A DNA stretch of 64,000 nucleotides from Chrysoperla carnea (Eukaryota; Arthropoda; Insecta; Neuroptera; Chrysopidae), in the NCBI RefSeq assembly GCF_905475395.1, contig NC_058339.1, positions 39,069,172 through 39,133,171 of the forward strand, given 5' to 3'. Under the pieces are notes generated by a model that worked only from the letters and a program-made list of their open reading frames with translations, searched no databases and was not told the DNA's origin. Of the stretch, positions 54,701-63,800 are shown piece after piece. Positions within the stretch are counted from its first letter, which is position 1. The number at the start of each line of letters is the position of its first letter. A program made the position numbers and the translations under genes.

Positions 54701-57700
54701 GCAGAATTGATATCGTATAACATTTTTAGCCAACAACAAACATAGTCTTTATAATAAGCCGTGATGGGCATGACCTTAGTAGGTCACACCACTAGTTTTA
54801 AAATTAAGTAAATTATTGATTTAAGTGTGTGAAATTAATAACAATAGTGCCACCATTCTAAGGTATCTATAACCTCTAGGTTAAGTTAGGTTGAAAGCTA
54901 CACACACTCAGAGTCCGGAAACCTATTGTGTTGCCTCATATACTATGCCACCTTTTTCACTGTTTGAGATGCACTGTTTGATAGCACCTTTTTTATGCAT
55001 ATATCACATGCAATAATACATCGACTCATCACAACTATTTACATTAATTATTGTTGTGAAGGCGAGAATCGAACCGGCTACCGTAAAAACTCCCAGTACG
55101 GTACACGGTAAGAAATGGTTTTTTGGATATCACTATATCAGAATCGGTTTGAAAGCCATAGGTATTGTCAGCCCATACTGGCTGGCGATACCCACAATAT
55201 TTTTGATGGATAATCTTATTCAATTCCGTAATATTACTTACGCTGAGATAGATACTATATGTATCTGCTTCTTTACCATACCAGCGTTATATAGTAAACA
55301 CCATGAATTTCCAAATGAGCGACTAGGCTCTAAAACGTTCTTTTCAATAAGCCCGGCTAATTATTAATGGCACTGTACAGTACACTATTATCCATTTTAA
55401 ATATCTCAATAATTAAGAATAAAAAAAGAAACTGTATGGGTCATCTCGGTCTGTTTATTTACTTAAAATGTAAAGATAGCAAACTTTTTCCTTGTGATTT
55501 TCGGAGTGAAAACAATAAAATTCGATCAGAAAGTTAACAACAAACATAGTCTTTATAATAATAATAATAAAATGTAATTCTTATTTTGAGATTTATCTGT
55601 TCTTATAAATTCTCCAATACATGTTTTAATATAATATAGATAATCAACAATATTTAATCTTCAAATTATTGTTGTAGTTTGTAGATGTTTGGTATTATTG
55701 GTATTAGTAGTTATGGTTTAAAATTTTCTGTAATTCAGTAGGTAGTTTAATGATTTGTTAAATATCTTAAAGCGACAATTACTGAGAAATAGACATTTTG
55801 TAAGTGTATTTAAGTAATATAAATAATACTTTTATTATGAAAACAAAATTTTTACATTGATATCAAATTTTTGTGCACTTTATATAAGTCAAAGCCTCTC
55901 ATACATGATAATTTTAATAGCTTTTGCTATCTCAACACATTACATCAATATAGATAGAAATGAAACAATTACAGACAAGCCGAGACTTGAATCTAAACAA
56001 CGAATAAAGACACGAAGACGTTACATATAATTTGAATCACTCACGTAGAACAGGAATGACGGAGTTGGTTACGTCATAGACCGGTTATCTAAGGAACCCG
56101 GGTTCGAGATGCTCTAGAATCCTAGATATCGAGGGTTGTTCAAACGAAAATGTAAATAATGAAATAGCCATCAGACTTGCACCAGTAGTTATATATAAAG
56201 GAAAACTTTTTTGAAAAATGATAATTTTCAGGAAAAATTGACTTATGCTAAATAAAATTTCCAGCTTGACTAAATAAATAAATGCATCGTTGAATAAATC
56301 ATATAATTCTATTTTGAAAACAAATAAATTAATACTCAAAGAGATTCAAAAGGCTAAGCCTCTAGCTTAGCCCCCATTTTTAGGTAACAAAATTGTGGAA
56401 ATATAATTAGGAGTAGTAAACATTTTTCGGTGACCAATAAAAGCTTCTTCATTTGTATTTTTCTTGAATTTAAAAAATTTAGCTGGACGATTTTTTAGTG
56501 TTTACAAAGACTATTTTGAAATTTGAAATTTGAATATTAGGAATGCGAAAACGAATATTTGTTATACAACTTCAAATAAATATTTGAAACAAATTCAAAA
56601 TTTTCAATATTATTAATTACCGATTTATTTAATTCAGGCAAAATAATTTATTTTGAATGAAATAGATATTCAAAATTATAATAGATTCATTTTAATCTAC
56701 CTATTTAAAAAATTTATTGACATAATTTATGTTTAATTGATTGTATAAAAAAATAATCTAACATTTAATAATTGTCTTATAATTGTATTAAATATATTTC
56801 TCAGAATCATATAACTAATTATATTACTTATTTTAATCGTGGTAAACACATGCCAAAAAATATTGGCAACTTGTAATATATTGTAATATATATAGGATAG
56901 TTTTAAGTACAAATTTTGTGAAGTCTTTCATGTAATGCAAGCAAGTATCAGATAATCATCTAAGGACATGCTAGTTGAAGTTATTTTCATTCAAAGTTGT
57001 AATAGTTTGTTAAAAAAAGTTGTAATAGTTTGCAAAGTTGTAGTTTTCAACTAATTCAATATTCCACAGGCCCACATCCATAAATGATTCAATTTCAAAA
57101 TTGAAAGTGTAATTAAAAATTTTCCATACAGTGTGAAAAAGAACTCCTTACTACTAAGAATTTTTCTTATGAAAGATCCTAACCGCCATCCAGGGCATAA
57201 AAAACAGATATAATAAGGTCTCAACGGAGATGTACCTAATCAGTAAGTTATTGAGAAATTATTTGCGAGGTTCGCTAGTGGTTAAAATTAAATATCCATT
57301 TTCCGAAACAGTCACAATTTGGCGGTGTAAGGGTTGCATTTGTAAAAAAGATTTAAATAATTATCTGACTTTCTAAAGAACCATGTCCATTTTCTGCTTT
57401 TTTGTAGAAATATTTAAGAAGTATTCAGTCAGTTGAAAATAGTGTTATTATTAATGAGACATGAATTTTATTTTTCTATCACTAAATGACAGTTTTTATA
57501 TTCTCTATCGAATACTCTTATAGAAAATGTGGATTATATTTAATAAAACGAAACAATATTTTGATTATACCTATTTTTGCAACCGATAAAAAATTAATTT
57601 TTGGTTTTGTTAGTTGTGTAGACTAAGTGTATAGACTCCATATATTAATTATAATATATTTTCTAAATTTTGCAAATGTTACACGTCCGTAATTGTAAGT

Positions 57701-57932
57701 ATCTCCTACAATATATTTGTAATCCTCAAAACTTTGTTTTAGTAAATATAATGCAAATAAGAACGAAGAAATAAAATTAATAATTTGGTTTCAATTTTGA
57801 ATTTTTTTCTAAGATGCAAATCAATATTTTAGAAAAGATGATAAAGACAAGCATTGAAATTCAACTTATAGATTAAGAAAAAGTAAATTACATTGAATAA
57901 AATAATATTAAAAATGATTGAATACTTACATA
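31012..57932 (-). CDS. Sosondowah-family ankyrin repeat protein, 3' part
   Basis: SOWAH-like gene whose 5' exons are not in the window. Modelled exons on the minus strand: 57932-57930 (tentative), 45414-45325, 44053-44048, 38408-38336, 37913-37821, 33224-33198, 32311-32136 and 31218-31012. Together they give 675 nt, open to the TAG at 31014-31012. Two ankyrin repeats are read: (Y)TALHWAAKHGNENIVKLLAG, then GYTPLHIAMQFGHTNIYELL, followed by ADPQIHDWSGRKALGY, the family pattern. After them come ETFRKIKARRKQSEKD, then FLRIGSLNVRVKKTTEAFSN and KVHKSWGSADNLPE, and a basic tail starting KAMRPPKYAPVKKRKSKRP. SOWAH proteins are conserved in animals, but their biochemical role is not settled. The gene is unusual for tiny exons in introns of up to about 12.5 kb. 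Confidence 0.85.
31390..31411 (-). CDS. Candidate alternative 22-nt exon of the SOWAH gene
   Basis: Between exons 32311-32136 and 31218-31012 the minus strand shows TTATATAG acceptor, 22 bases (CTGACATACGGATGCTCCAA plus AG) and a GTAATG donor. Inclusion would shift the frame of the last exon and give a different tail ending at a TAG inside that exon. The sites are moderate, and this may be chance. Confidence 0.25.
31693..31997 (-). mobile_element. tRNA-derived SINE, copy 1 (most complete)
   Basis: On the minus strand the right end reads as a tRNA-like head: A box TAGCTCAGTTGG, then B box GGGTTCGATTCCC, followed by a body of about 220 bases containing CTATTAATTAA twice and ending GACAGCCAATATAACCT. 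Related copies lie near 38592, 52158 and 54880. It lies between two SOWAH exons, in the same orientation as the gene. Confidence 0.88.
33198..33224 (-). CDS. 27-nt microexon of the SOWAH gene
   Basis: Acceptor ATGTTTCAG, 27 bases, donor GTAAAT. In the phase set by the exon ending CGAA| (37821) it reads IKARRKQS and hands one base to the next exon, producing KIKARRKQSEKDTSFLRIGS across three exons. Skipping keeps the frame (RKKDTSFLRIG). The lysine/arginine-rich linker and continuous phase support it as real. Confidence 0.75.
33336..33355 (-). CDS. Candidate 20-nt poison microexon of the SOWAH gene
   Basis: Acceptor TTTTGTTTTAG, 20 bases, then a consensus GTAAGT donor, in the intron between exons 37913-37821 and 33224-33198. 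In the incoming phase it reads NSMH and then TAA, so inclusion would truncate the protein or trigger mRNA decay. The splice signals are good for so short a segment, but no transcript evidence is available. Confidence 0.3.
33616..33704. repeat. (TA)44 microsatellite
   Basis: An uninterrupted TA dinucleotide array of about 88 bases in a SOWAH intron. Its length in the assembly may be unreliable. Confidence 0.98.
33705..36115. other. SOWAH intron, no recognised element
   Basis: AT-rich intron sequence of about 2.4 kb between the TA array and the hAT-like end at 36116. I see no repeat family member or exon signal worth calling. Confidence 0.5.
36116..36146 (+). mobile_element. Possible hAT terminal sequence
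   Basis: CAGGGATGGTGAACCAATGA followed by CACGCGGCAC resembles the ends of SPIN-like hAT elements (CAG.GATGGCGAACC). A matching opposite end was not found downstream. A second fragment, GAGGTTCTCAAACTG at 37215-37229, resembles another common hAT end. Both are fragments at best. Confidence 0.35.
37630..37820 (-). CDS. Alternative composite 3' exon of the SOWAH gene
   Basis: If the GTAAGT donor at the end of exon 37913-37821 is not used, the frame stays open for 63 further codons to TAA at 37632-37630. The extension reads STFSSTHDIASSSSGYSTLP, then KKKIRPPKFSFKTMRPEKYQ and a short RSRSR run. The motif resembles AMRPPKYAPVKKRKSKR in the distal last exon, so both ends give an Arg/Lys-rich tail. 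An AATAAA lies about 60 bases downstream on the minus strand. An open frame of this length with related motif in AT-rich DNA is unlikely by chance. Confidence 0.6.
38592..38843 (-). mobile_element. tRNA-derived SINE, copy 2 (head truncated)
   Basis: Shares with copy 1 the body from TTCTATTGGCTG (38596) through TAACTATTAATTAAA to the partial head TTAACCAACTG. The A-box side is lost. Orientation is the same as the gene. Confidence 0.78.
39616..40290. repeat. Composite repeat: 30-bp palindrome arms and a 288-bp direct repeat
   Basis: Bases 39632-39661 and 39773-39802 are a perfect 30-bp inverted repeat with a 111-base spacer. The block TTTTTCGATTTTTGACAAAG recurs at 39851 and 40139 with similar following sequence (ACAAACTTGGATTATT), a direct repeat of 288 bases. 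TCTCGGAAACTATTGG also occurs twice (about 39824 and 40012). It lies in a SOWAH intron. No coding frame; class unknown. Confidence 0.8.
40291..41649. other. SOWAH intron, no recognised element
   Basis: Intron sequence of about 1.35 kb between two repeats. There is a slightly GC-richer stretch at 41330-41640, but no exon signal or known repeat is identified. Confidence 0.45.
41650..42287 (-). repeat. Interspersed repeat family R1, copy B (longest)
   Basis: Runs on the minus strand. At the left (plus-strand view) are ATATCATGTATATATGAAAC and CAAGTTTGTAACGCTTAAAA; then runs of GTCC-rich simple sequence; at the right TATTTCAACAATTAAGTCAA and TTTTCACTTGTTTTA. It contains GTAAACGGTT three times. 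Same family as the segments near 9929, 43270, 46932 and 53650. Confidence 0.85.
43270..43516 (-). repeat. Interspersed repeat family R1, copy C (partial)
   Basis: Covers the end of the family from TTTATACCATGTATATATGA to GAGTTCGTAAATGAG, including CACGTTTGTAACGCTTAAAA. The half with the TTTCAACAATTAA end is missing. Confidence 0.83.
44048..44053 (-). CDS. 6-nt microexon of the SOWAH gene (AATGGG, Asn-Gly)
   Basis: In the 6.9-kb intron between exons 45414-45325 (ending ..VNART) and 38408-38336 (starting GYTPLH), the minus strand reads ACGACAG acceptor, AATGGG, then GTAAGTA. Both neighbours are in phase 0, and AAT GGG adds Asn-Gly, making ..VNARTNGGYTPLH... SOWAH relatives, as I remember them, have two residues here (for example RSSCGYTPLH in human SOWAHB). 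Strong donor and exact fit to the expected gap support it. The pyrimidine tract is weak, so flanking enhancers would be needed. Confidence 0.65.
45881..45957 (-). repeat. Interspersed repeat family R1, fragment D
   Basis: Short fragment with AACCGTTAGAGATAGAACAA, AAAGTTTAAATTTAAAAAAT and CCTTTGAAACAATT, matching the middle of copies B and E. Confidence 0.7.
45958..46931. other. Intron of the SOWAH gene, nothing recognised
   Basis: About 1 kb upstream of exon 45414-45325, between two R1 pieces. A 68-codon open frame at 46067-46273 shows no domain. No exon or named repeat is recognised. Confidence 0.45.
46932..47265 (-). repeat. Interspersed repeat family R1, copy E
   Basis: Starts AGAGAAGAGATATCAAGCT, runs through AAATGTTCCTTTAAAAAAAT and AACAACTTTTGTTTTAAACA to GATATTTCAACAATTAGCTC and TTTTCACTTGTTTA. 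The ATACCATG end is missing. Confidence 0.83.
47849..48010. repeat. GTTTGTTTG-type interspersed repeat end
   Basis: TCCCTATATATTATAATTGT then GTGAAAGTAAGCATG, a (GTTT)n tract and GTTACGCTAAAACAAG. This arrangement is a common end of dispersed repeats in insect genomes. No element class can be named from this piece. Confidence 0.5.
49402..49665. repeat. Large palindrome with GAAGTCGGT boxes
   Basis: The left arm (about 49402-49516) contains AAACCGACTTCAAAAG, ACTTTTCCAAAACAAATTAA and CAATAAT-type sequence. The right arm (about 49549-49665) is its near complement (TTAATTTGTTTTGGAAAAGT). The centre of about 32 bases is flanked by CAGCCAAG and CTTGGCTG. It could fold into a long hairpin. The open frame at 49393-49578 is a product of it. 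Related flanking sequence extends to about 49965, including AACCGACTTC-type box GAAGTCGGTTAAC. Confidence 0.85.
49966..52157. other. Intron of the SOWAH gene, nothing recognised
   Basis: About 2.2 kb of AT-rich sequence between a palindromic repeat and a SINE. The overlapping open frames at 50514-50802 have no recognisable domain. No splice-flanked exon consistent with the SOWAH reading frame was noticed. Confidence 0.45.
52158..52421 (-). mobile_element. tRNA-derived SINE, copy 3
   Basis: Body from AGGTTATATTGGCTGTCCAC to a full-length head. On the minus strand the head reads CCCTAGTAGTTCAAGTGG (A box, degraded) and GTGGGTTCGATTTCGGC (B box). Orientation is the same as copies 1, 2 and 4. 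Confidence 0.87.
53268..53589. mobile_element. Pogo/Tigger-like MITE with TA duplication
   Basis: A 322-bp element that begins CAGTAGAATCTCGATAACTT and ends with the inverted copy, AGTT-free but clear: TTATCGAGATTCTACTG. TA dinucleotides flank it (53266-53267 and 53590-53591). The interior repeats ACCTCTATAACTTAAA several times, and one 36-base unit with ACATAGAAACATGTACATAC is tandemly duplicated. The CAGTAGAA..CTCGATAA ends are typical of pogo-group mariner elements. No transposase. Confidence 0.9.
53650..54177 (+). repeat. Interspersed repeat family R1, copy F
   Basis: Plus-orientation copy from TAAACAAGTGAAAACAAACA to ATATACATGGTATAAA, including GGACAGACGACAGACAGACA and GTTACAAACTTGGGTTTAAA. 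With copy B it gives the most complete view of the family (about 530-640 bp). Confidence 0.87.
54880..55098 (-). mobile_element. tRNA-derived SINE, copy 4 (diverged)
   Basis: Diverged relative of copies 1-3. TTGTTGTGAAGGCGAGAATC corresponds to the B-box region on the minus strand, and the body keeps CATCACAACTATT. The A-box side is unclear. Confidence 0.6.
55099..57929. other. Intron of the SOWAH gene, nothing recognised
   Basis: AT-rich. A 103-codon open frame at 55056-55367 starts inside the SINE and has no recognisable domain, so it is not called. The rest holds no clear repeat or exon. Confidence 0.45.
57930..57932 (-). CDS. Tentative 3-nt microexon of the SOWAH gene (TAT, Tyr)
   Basis: Minus strand: a long pyrimidine-rich stretch (TTTTGTTTTCTTTTTTGTTT), then about 45 bases without any AG, then CAACAG, TAT and a strong GTAAGTATT donor. 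In the needed phase the upstream frame is closed by TAA 21 bases before that AG, so an exon using this donor could only be these 3 bases. Tyr is exactly the residue expected before TALHW in SOWAH proteins (GYT.LHW). The upstream exon, which should end in Gly, is not in the window, so a chance match cannot be excluded. Confidence 0.3.
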
Positions 57933-60583
57933 CTGTTGGTCCCAAGAAACCAGTTATTGATCGTTGTAGAAGCATGAAACAAAAAAGAAAACAAAATCAA
58001 TTAATTTTTTTAATTGTATAAATTTCTCTCCAAAATATTGAAATAATAATCGATTACTGGAGAAAATCAATTTATCTCCTCAAATTCACGAAGAAGAAGC
58101 TTATAATGGAGTGTATGGCAGTTTAATAATTCATCAATCAATTCAATTTCTTAAATTAAACAGCTTTCGTATTTTAACTTCTATTTCCGGCCTTAGAAAA
58201 ATCAATAAATACGTGTAATCGAGCCATGGAAATAAATTTTTAGCTTCCACTCAAATTTTGGGTTTTTACATTTAAAATTTTTCCTTGATTGATAATGTAA
58301 CGCGGGTGAAAGGGGGTGATTTTTCCAAGTTTATTTTAGAGAGGTTTTTTACGAAACTATATGAGACAGAAGGTTGTAAATTTTTGGGAAGATTCGAATT
58401 AGAGGGTTATTGATTTTAGATAAATATGTATAAACTTTTGATCAAAAATCAAATATGATCCTGAAACCAATGTTTTTTTTTTTTTTTTTTTTTTTTTTTG
58501 ACGTTTGTAATTGAAGATAAATTCGACAACTTGTTTTATAGTCAAATAAGGATGTATTTGTACTATTAAGTCTATATTTGTACTGTATTTAAATTTGTAA
58601 AGTATATCATATGGGTTAAAAAATATTACATTATTAATAATACCAAATAAAATACAGGCAATATCAGGCACGTGATATATTTTTTTTCAATGCTGTAGAC
58701 GCATTGTACGTTTAGGCAAATGATCAATCAGTCATGTAGAGCAAGAACAAATAATATAGGGACTATTTGATAGCTCAAGCAGATATCGAAAAATTTTATT
58801 CTTATTTTTCGTCTAAGTTCATGAAGTAATAACAAAATTCATCATCAAAGTTGATAATAAGTTACAAATAATTCAACCTTAAATCTAAAATTGCCTTGGT
58901 GCTCATACTACCTTAAGATATATAGTAAATCACTTGAAATTAATTCATGGATATTTATGAATTCCTGGAAATTAACCATAAACAAAAACGTCCTCCTTAC
59001 TGGCATTGTCATACAGTTATTCATTGGCCGTACCTTTCTAACGGAAATGGTTCATTGTTTGTACTGGTCCAGAGATGGGAAAATTAGGCTGATTTATTTT
59101 CAGTGATTTTTTAGTAAATGCGATAGTAAAAGCGAAAAACACTACTGTCCAGTATACTGGGCAAAGTTGATCAAGAGTTTTGAATAAATCAGGAAGGGGG
59201 ATTAAAAATTTCTGTCTGTGGTGGCATTTTTTCGGAATAATCAGACTTACTATACTTTAAATCGGGCTTATTTATTGAAACCTTATTTATAGGTCGCTAA
59301 ATCGTCAATACGAATTGCCTTGCCAAATTATTATTTTTCCAAATTTCTTTACGACTTCGACATTGAATTTATTAAACTTTTTCGTGAGTTGTTTATGAGA
59401 TTGTTTCAATTGAATGACATAAATGGTACCTTGATATATAATGGGCATTGTATATGTATTGTACGTTGCAGGTTGAATCAACAGCGCATGGTTCGCATAA
59501 AATGAGTGATGAATGTCAAAACGATTTGCTGATATGTAAATATCAAAATTATTTGTTGTCATTTTATTGAATGTCTCATAAATTTAATTATATGCATAAA
59601 TAACAATGGACTCATTTCAAATATCCTATCATATACATTATAATAATATTCTAAGCAAATAATAAGATACCTAGTAGTTTTAGATTGTTATGATATTTTA
59701 TTGATTTTTATGATATTTTTTAAGTCTAAAAAAGGATTTTGTAGTTTATAGACTGGTTTAGTAATAAGATTCAAGGAATATGGGAATTACTTGTGATATA
59801 TAAATGGTAAGATACATATGTATGTTATATGAATATCAATCATTGTAACTAGGAAATAATATCTGGTAGGTAGTAAAGGTTTGGTAATATGTGAAATAAG
59901 AAACATAATATGTATAATAACAGGTCCTAGAACATTTAGTTATAGGGCATCAGTTTTTGGCCAGAGCCTTAATTTGTGTTTAGCTCTTTTTTCTTCCTCT
60001 TTCCTCTTTTCCTCAGCACTTCAATTTAGTTATTTCTAGGTCATTTTCTGCATCTCAAACACTAGTCGGAAATTGTCTTCGTTGCGATGCAAGGAATCTT
60101 CTATGACCTCCTTGTGAACAAGCTGTCACCTGAACGCGACCCATCTTGGGTGAGAGATGCTGTTTTGATCAGATGAAGCTATATGATTCTGAAGCCCTGA
60201 AGATGTCATATATGAAGGTTTTATCGTACTCCGTACAAGTAGAACTACAAGTGGAACATCAGAGGTCCCCATGTTATGAAGGTAATAGTTTAATCGACAG
60301 TGTCCCGTCAAGAGTCCCACCACCCTTCTCAACTTTGCTCAAGTAAGTTTCAGGCGAGCAAAGTCAAATAGTCTAGCTGTGGTTATACATAGTTTGGCCG
60401 GTCACCTATCAAGCGTCATGTCGTAGCCAGTCCTTAATTTGGATTTGCATTCCTTAATTAGGAACAACCTGCGGATACTATATTCCAAAGATGATCTTCA
60501 GATATTATCGGCTGTTAGAAACTAATTCCCCCTTCCCCTCGGTGAATTCGCCACTGAACGTATACTATTCCTGGCGTAAAATT
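57933..60583. other. Upstream part of the SOWAH locus, no exon seen
   Basis: AT-rich sequence with a T run of about 31 bases at 58469-58499. Overlapping short frames on both strands (59305-59562) carry no domain. Nothing else is supported. Confidence 0.45.
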
Positions 60584-60810
60584 CAAAGACATAGAGAATA
60601 GACTGAGTGTTCCCTATTCAGCTGTATAGTAAATACGGGTAAGATAATAAGAGACAGATAAAGCGAATGTACAGTTAGTAGTTGTCTATTTCTAGAATTT
60701 TTACAGACCTAGAGAAAAGACACATGTATTGGCCACACAGTCGCTTTGTCTCTTTCTACAGAGCGGTCAATTTTGTGCGGGTTTTGCTTAACCAATTCTC
60801 TATGTCTTTG
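60584..60810. mobile_element. Short MITE with inverted ends CAAAGACATAGAGAAT
   Basis: A 227-bp element. CAAAGACATAGAGAAT at 60584-60599 is repeated in inverted form near 60795-60810. Inner blocks also pair (AAGAGACAGATAAAGCGA with the complement of TCGCTTTGTCTCTT). The flanks CGTAAAATT and CGTAAGATT are a likely diverged 8-9-bp target duplication. The superfamily is uncertain (hAT- or P-like by duplication length). Confidence 0.75.
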
Positions 60811-63800
60811 CGTAAGATTCAAAAGATTCAAAATTACACCGTATTTTAAAGTCCACGGAAAACTATTTTATAACTACCAATAAATAATTTATATAAATGA
60901 ATAGACGGCAAAATTATATTCTTAAAAAAAAAATCTATTCTATTCGAGACGATAGCATACATAGGAAATATTTTTATGTAAATCGCTGTTGAAACTGAGC
61001 AAACTAAAACAGTAAAAACAAAATTATATGTATCATCTACATTAGAACGAGCGACTGTCAGAATAATAATCATATGTGTTAGTGGTATAACGTGTGGCTC
61101 TTAACTCTATATATATATGTATATGTGTATTGTCTCTCACCTGCGGGTCTTTAATTTATGAAAGATCTGGGTTGTGACCCACCTGCATTTATATAAAAAA
61201 TAAAAAAAACTTTGTTTTTTTACATATATTATGTAAAATATGTAAACTGATCATGTATTAAAATAGTAGGATAACTTACTTTTGTTGTGAGGATGAAAAA
61301 AAACACACTGAGTAAAATAATAATTTGTTAGATTTTACATATAATATGTTAACATTATCTCTTGACTGTTTTTTTTGTACTGTTTATCTGTTTGTTGAAA
61401 AATTATATAAACATCTGTTTTTGTTTTTATTTTAATGTTATTTTTATTATCATCTGATTGTTTGGTTATTTATAGTCATTTATTGATTAATTATCGATTA
61501 TTTATTTAGTTATTCTTTTTGATTAATTTATTATATTTTAAATCAATATCAATTTGTTATTTAAAATTTAAATTGAAATAATCTAAATCTTTATTAATTC
61601 AAAACTATTTATAATACATAATATATTAATAAATCTTATTCTTAAATGTATACGTACTTCCGAAAATACATAGTTGCAATTTTTACCGTTTTATCGAAAT
61701 GAATTCCCTTATTAATTAAAATTTTAGATCATCAATCTTTATTGCAAAAATTGATATTTTTCTACTAATAATAAAAATTTTATAAAATTAAATTATCAAA
61801 AAATAACTTATTAATCTTCCAAAAAATGGAAATACGATTCCTAAACTATAGTTTATAATGCAATAATTTTGGACAAACTTTTATATAACTTTTCATCATA
61901 AAAATTGGCTGAAATATAATACTACTTTTAAGCTATATATCTAAAATAAGCGGGATCTCAGCAATTTTTTGTGAATAATTCGAAAACCGTAAATTTTATC
62001 AAATAATTAGATTTTCTCCAACTTTATAAAAGATCTAATGAATTCTCATTGAATTATTTTTCTTTTATCACCATTTAACGTTGAACACTTCGATTTCAGT
62101 TTTCGTCGAACATATGTAGGTACTATATTCAACACGAGCGATGGCTTTATAGGAATGAAAAGTAAACTAAACCCTTTGTTCCATAAGTTTTAATTTATTG
62201 CAGTTTTATCGATAAACTGTACGGTTTTTAAATCTATCGCAAGAATATGCTTAATCCCGAAAATTTGGGGTTTTTCCGTGTTTCAGAATATAGAAAAAGT
62301 ACTCAATCATAAAAGTAACATATCTCGGCTAGAAAGTCTTACAAAGAACAAACTTTGTGAAGTAATTTTTTGGAAACTAAACTTCCCCGTGTAGAAACAA
62401 AATTTTCAATTAGGTCACCTGACGGCACGGCACGGAACGTCTAATTTTCTGTCAGTAATATTACTTTTTACATAAGTATCTTTTAGTTTTCTTGAAGGCA
62501 TAGGTACTAGAGAAAAAAGCGAAAAAATACAAAATTGAAATCTGTTACCATTTCATACTTAAATTAATTGAAATTTTAAACTATTGCACTAATATGTTAA
62601 TCCCGTTTGTTCGTTTTTATTAAAAAATAATTTAACTTTATTTTTATATCTTAATTTAATAAATAATATAATAATATTTTATATAATATTCAAAGCAGAT
62701 GTTAATAACGATTTTTTTTATATTAAAAATAAAATCTTTAATGAATGCAATAATAAATGCAAAATGCAATTTAATATTTCCAATAACCGCAATGATCTGC
62801 AATATTGATAACAACAACGCATAACAACCTAACAACAAACTTATTATTAGCAGAGTGTGAATATGAATATTTTTAATAATTAATATTTAAAAAAATAATG
62901 TAGATATATATTATGTTATTATTATGCATTACAGGTTTAATTTTAAGTGTTAAATATATTTTCTACTAAGTTGTGGTGTAAGCACTTATTTAACAAAAAT
63001 TGATCAAAAACAACGATTGATGGAATACTAGGTGACTTTTTCTGTAGATTTACGAAGAGTATGCCACCATTTGACACCGAAGCCGTCGCCGAATCAAAAT
63101 TTATTCATTAGCATCGATTTCAAAAACTAATTGCTTTACAAGGAAATCATTAAAAGAAACGATCATTATTGATTACCATAATGCAAGAATCACAAAATCG
63201 GATTGCTTTTGAAATTTTGTTTAGTTTTTAAAAATTACAATTCATTTATTGTGATTTTACAATACAGTTTTGAATTAAGTATTCCTAACTTTATATTGTA
63301 AAAATATTTAGTAAGTACCTAAATTTGTAAAGCACGATTTCAATTTTGACGGTTAAATGCGTCAAGTCAGAATCAATCCTTTGTAATGAAATAATCTGAA
63401 AATTTTTATCAGTATAGGTACTTATAGTTTCAGCTGAAGTTCTAGAGTTCAGCAAAGATGCTTTCCAGGCAAACAAAGATTCAGATCAGAATATTAAATT
63501 TGTTTCAACTTTAAATCATGGATACCTTGGCTTCTAGCATTTGCTAGAAACCATTGCAAGACTAACAAAATGCCTGGAAAACGTCTTTGCTGATTACAAA
63601 AATAGCGAATTAGTCTTATTTTTTTATTAATTTTAAAAATAACCACAAAATACGCTATTTATCAGACAAAAACCACAGGATATACTCTAGCTGTATACGG
63701 CCGTGCATCCACCATTACAGCAATAGGTAGGTAGTCTTGCATTCAAAGAATTAGAAACATATTAAAAATTATTTTTCATATTGGTTGAACTTTATTTAAA

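Noticed and set aside
55056-55367. 103-aa open frame
   Set aside because: It begins inside a diverged SINE, has no recognisable domain and no splice or codon evidence.
59305-59562. Open frames on both strands (85 and 61 aa)
   Set aside because: Mutually overlapping, low-complexity composition, no recognisable domain.
60126-60346. Overlapping 66- and 68-aa frames in a slightly GC-richer stretch
   Set aside because: No family recognised and no splice context; frames on opposite strands exclude each other.
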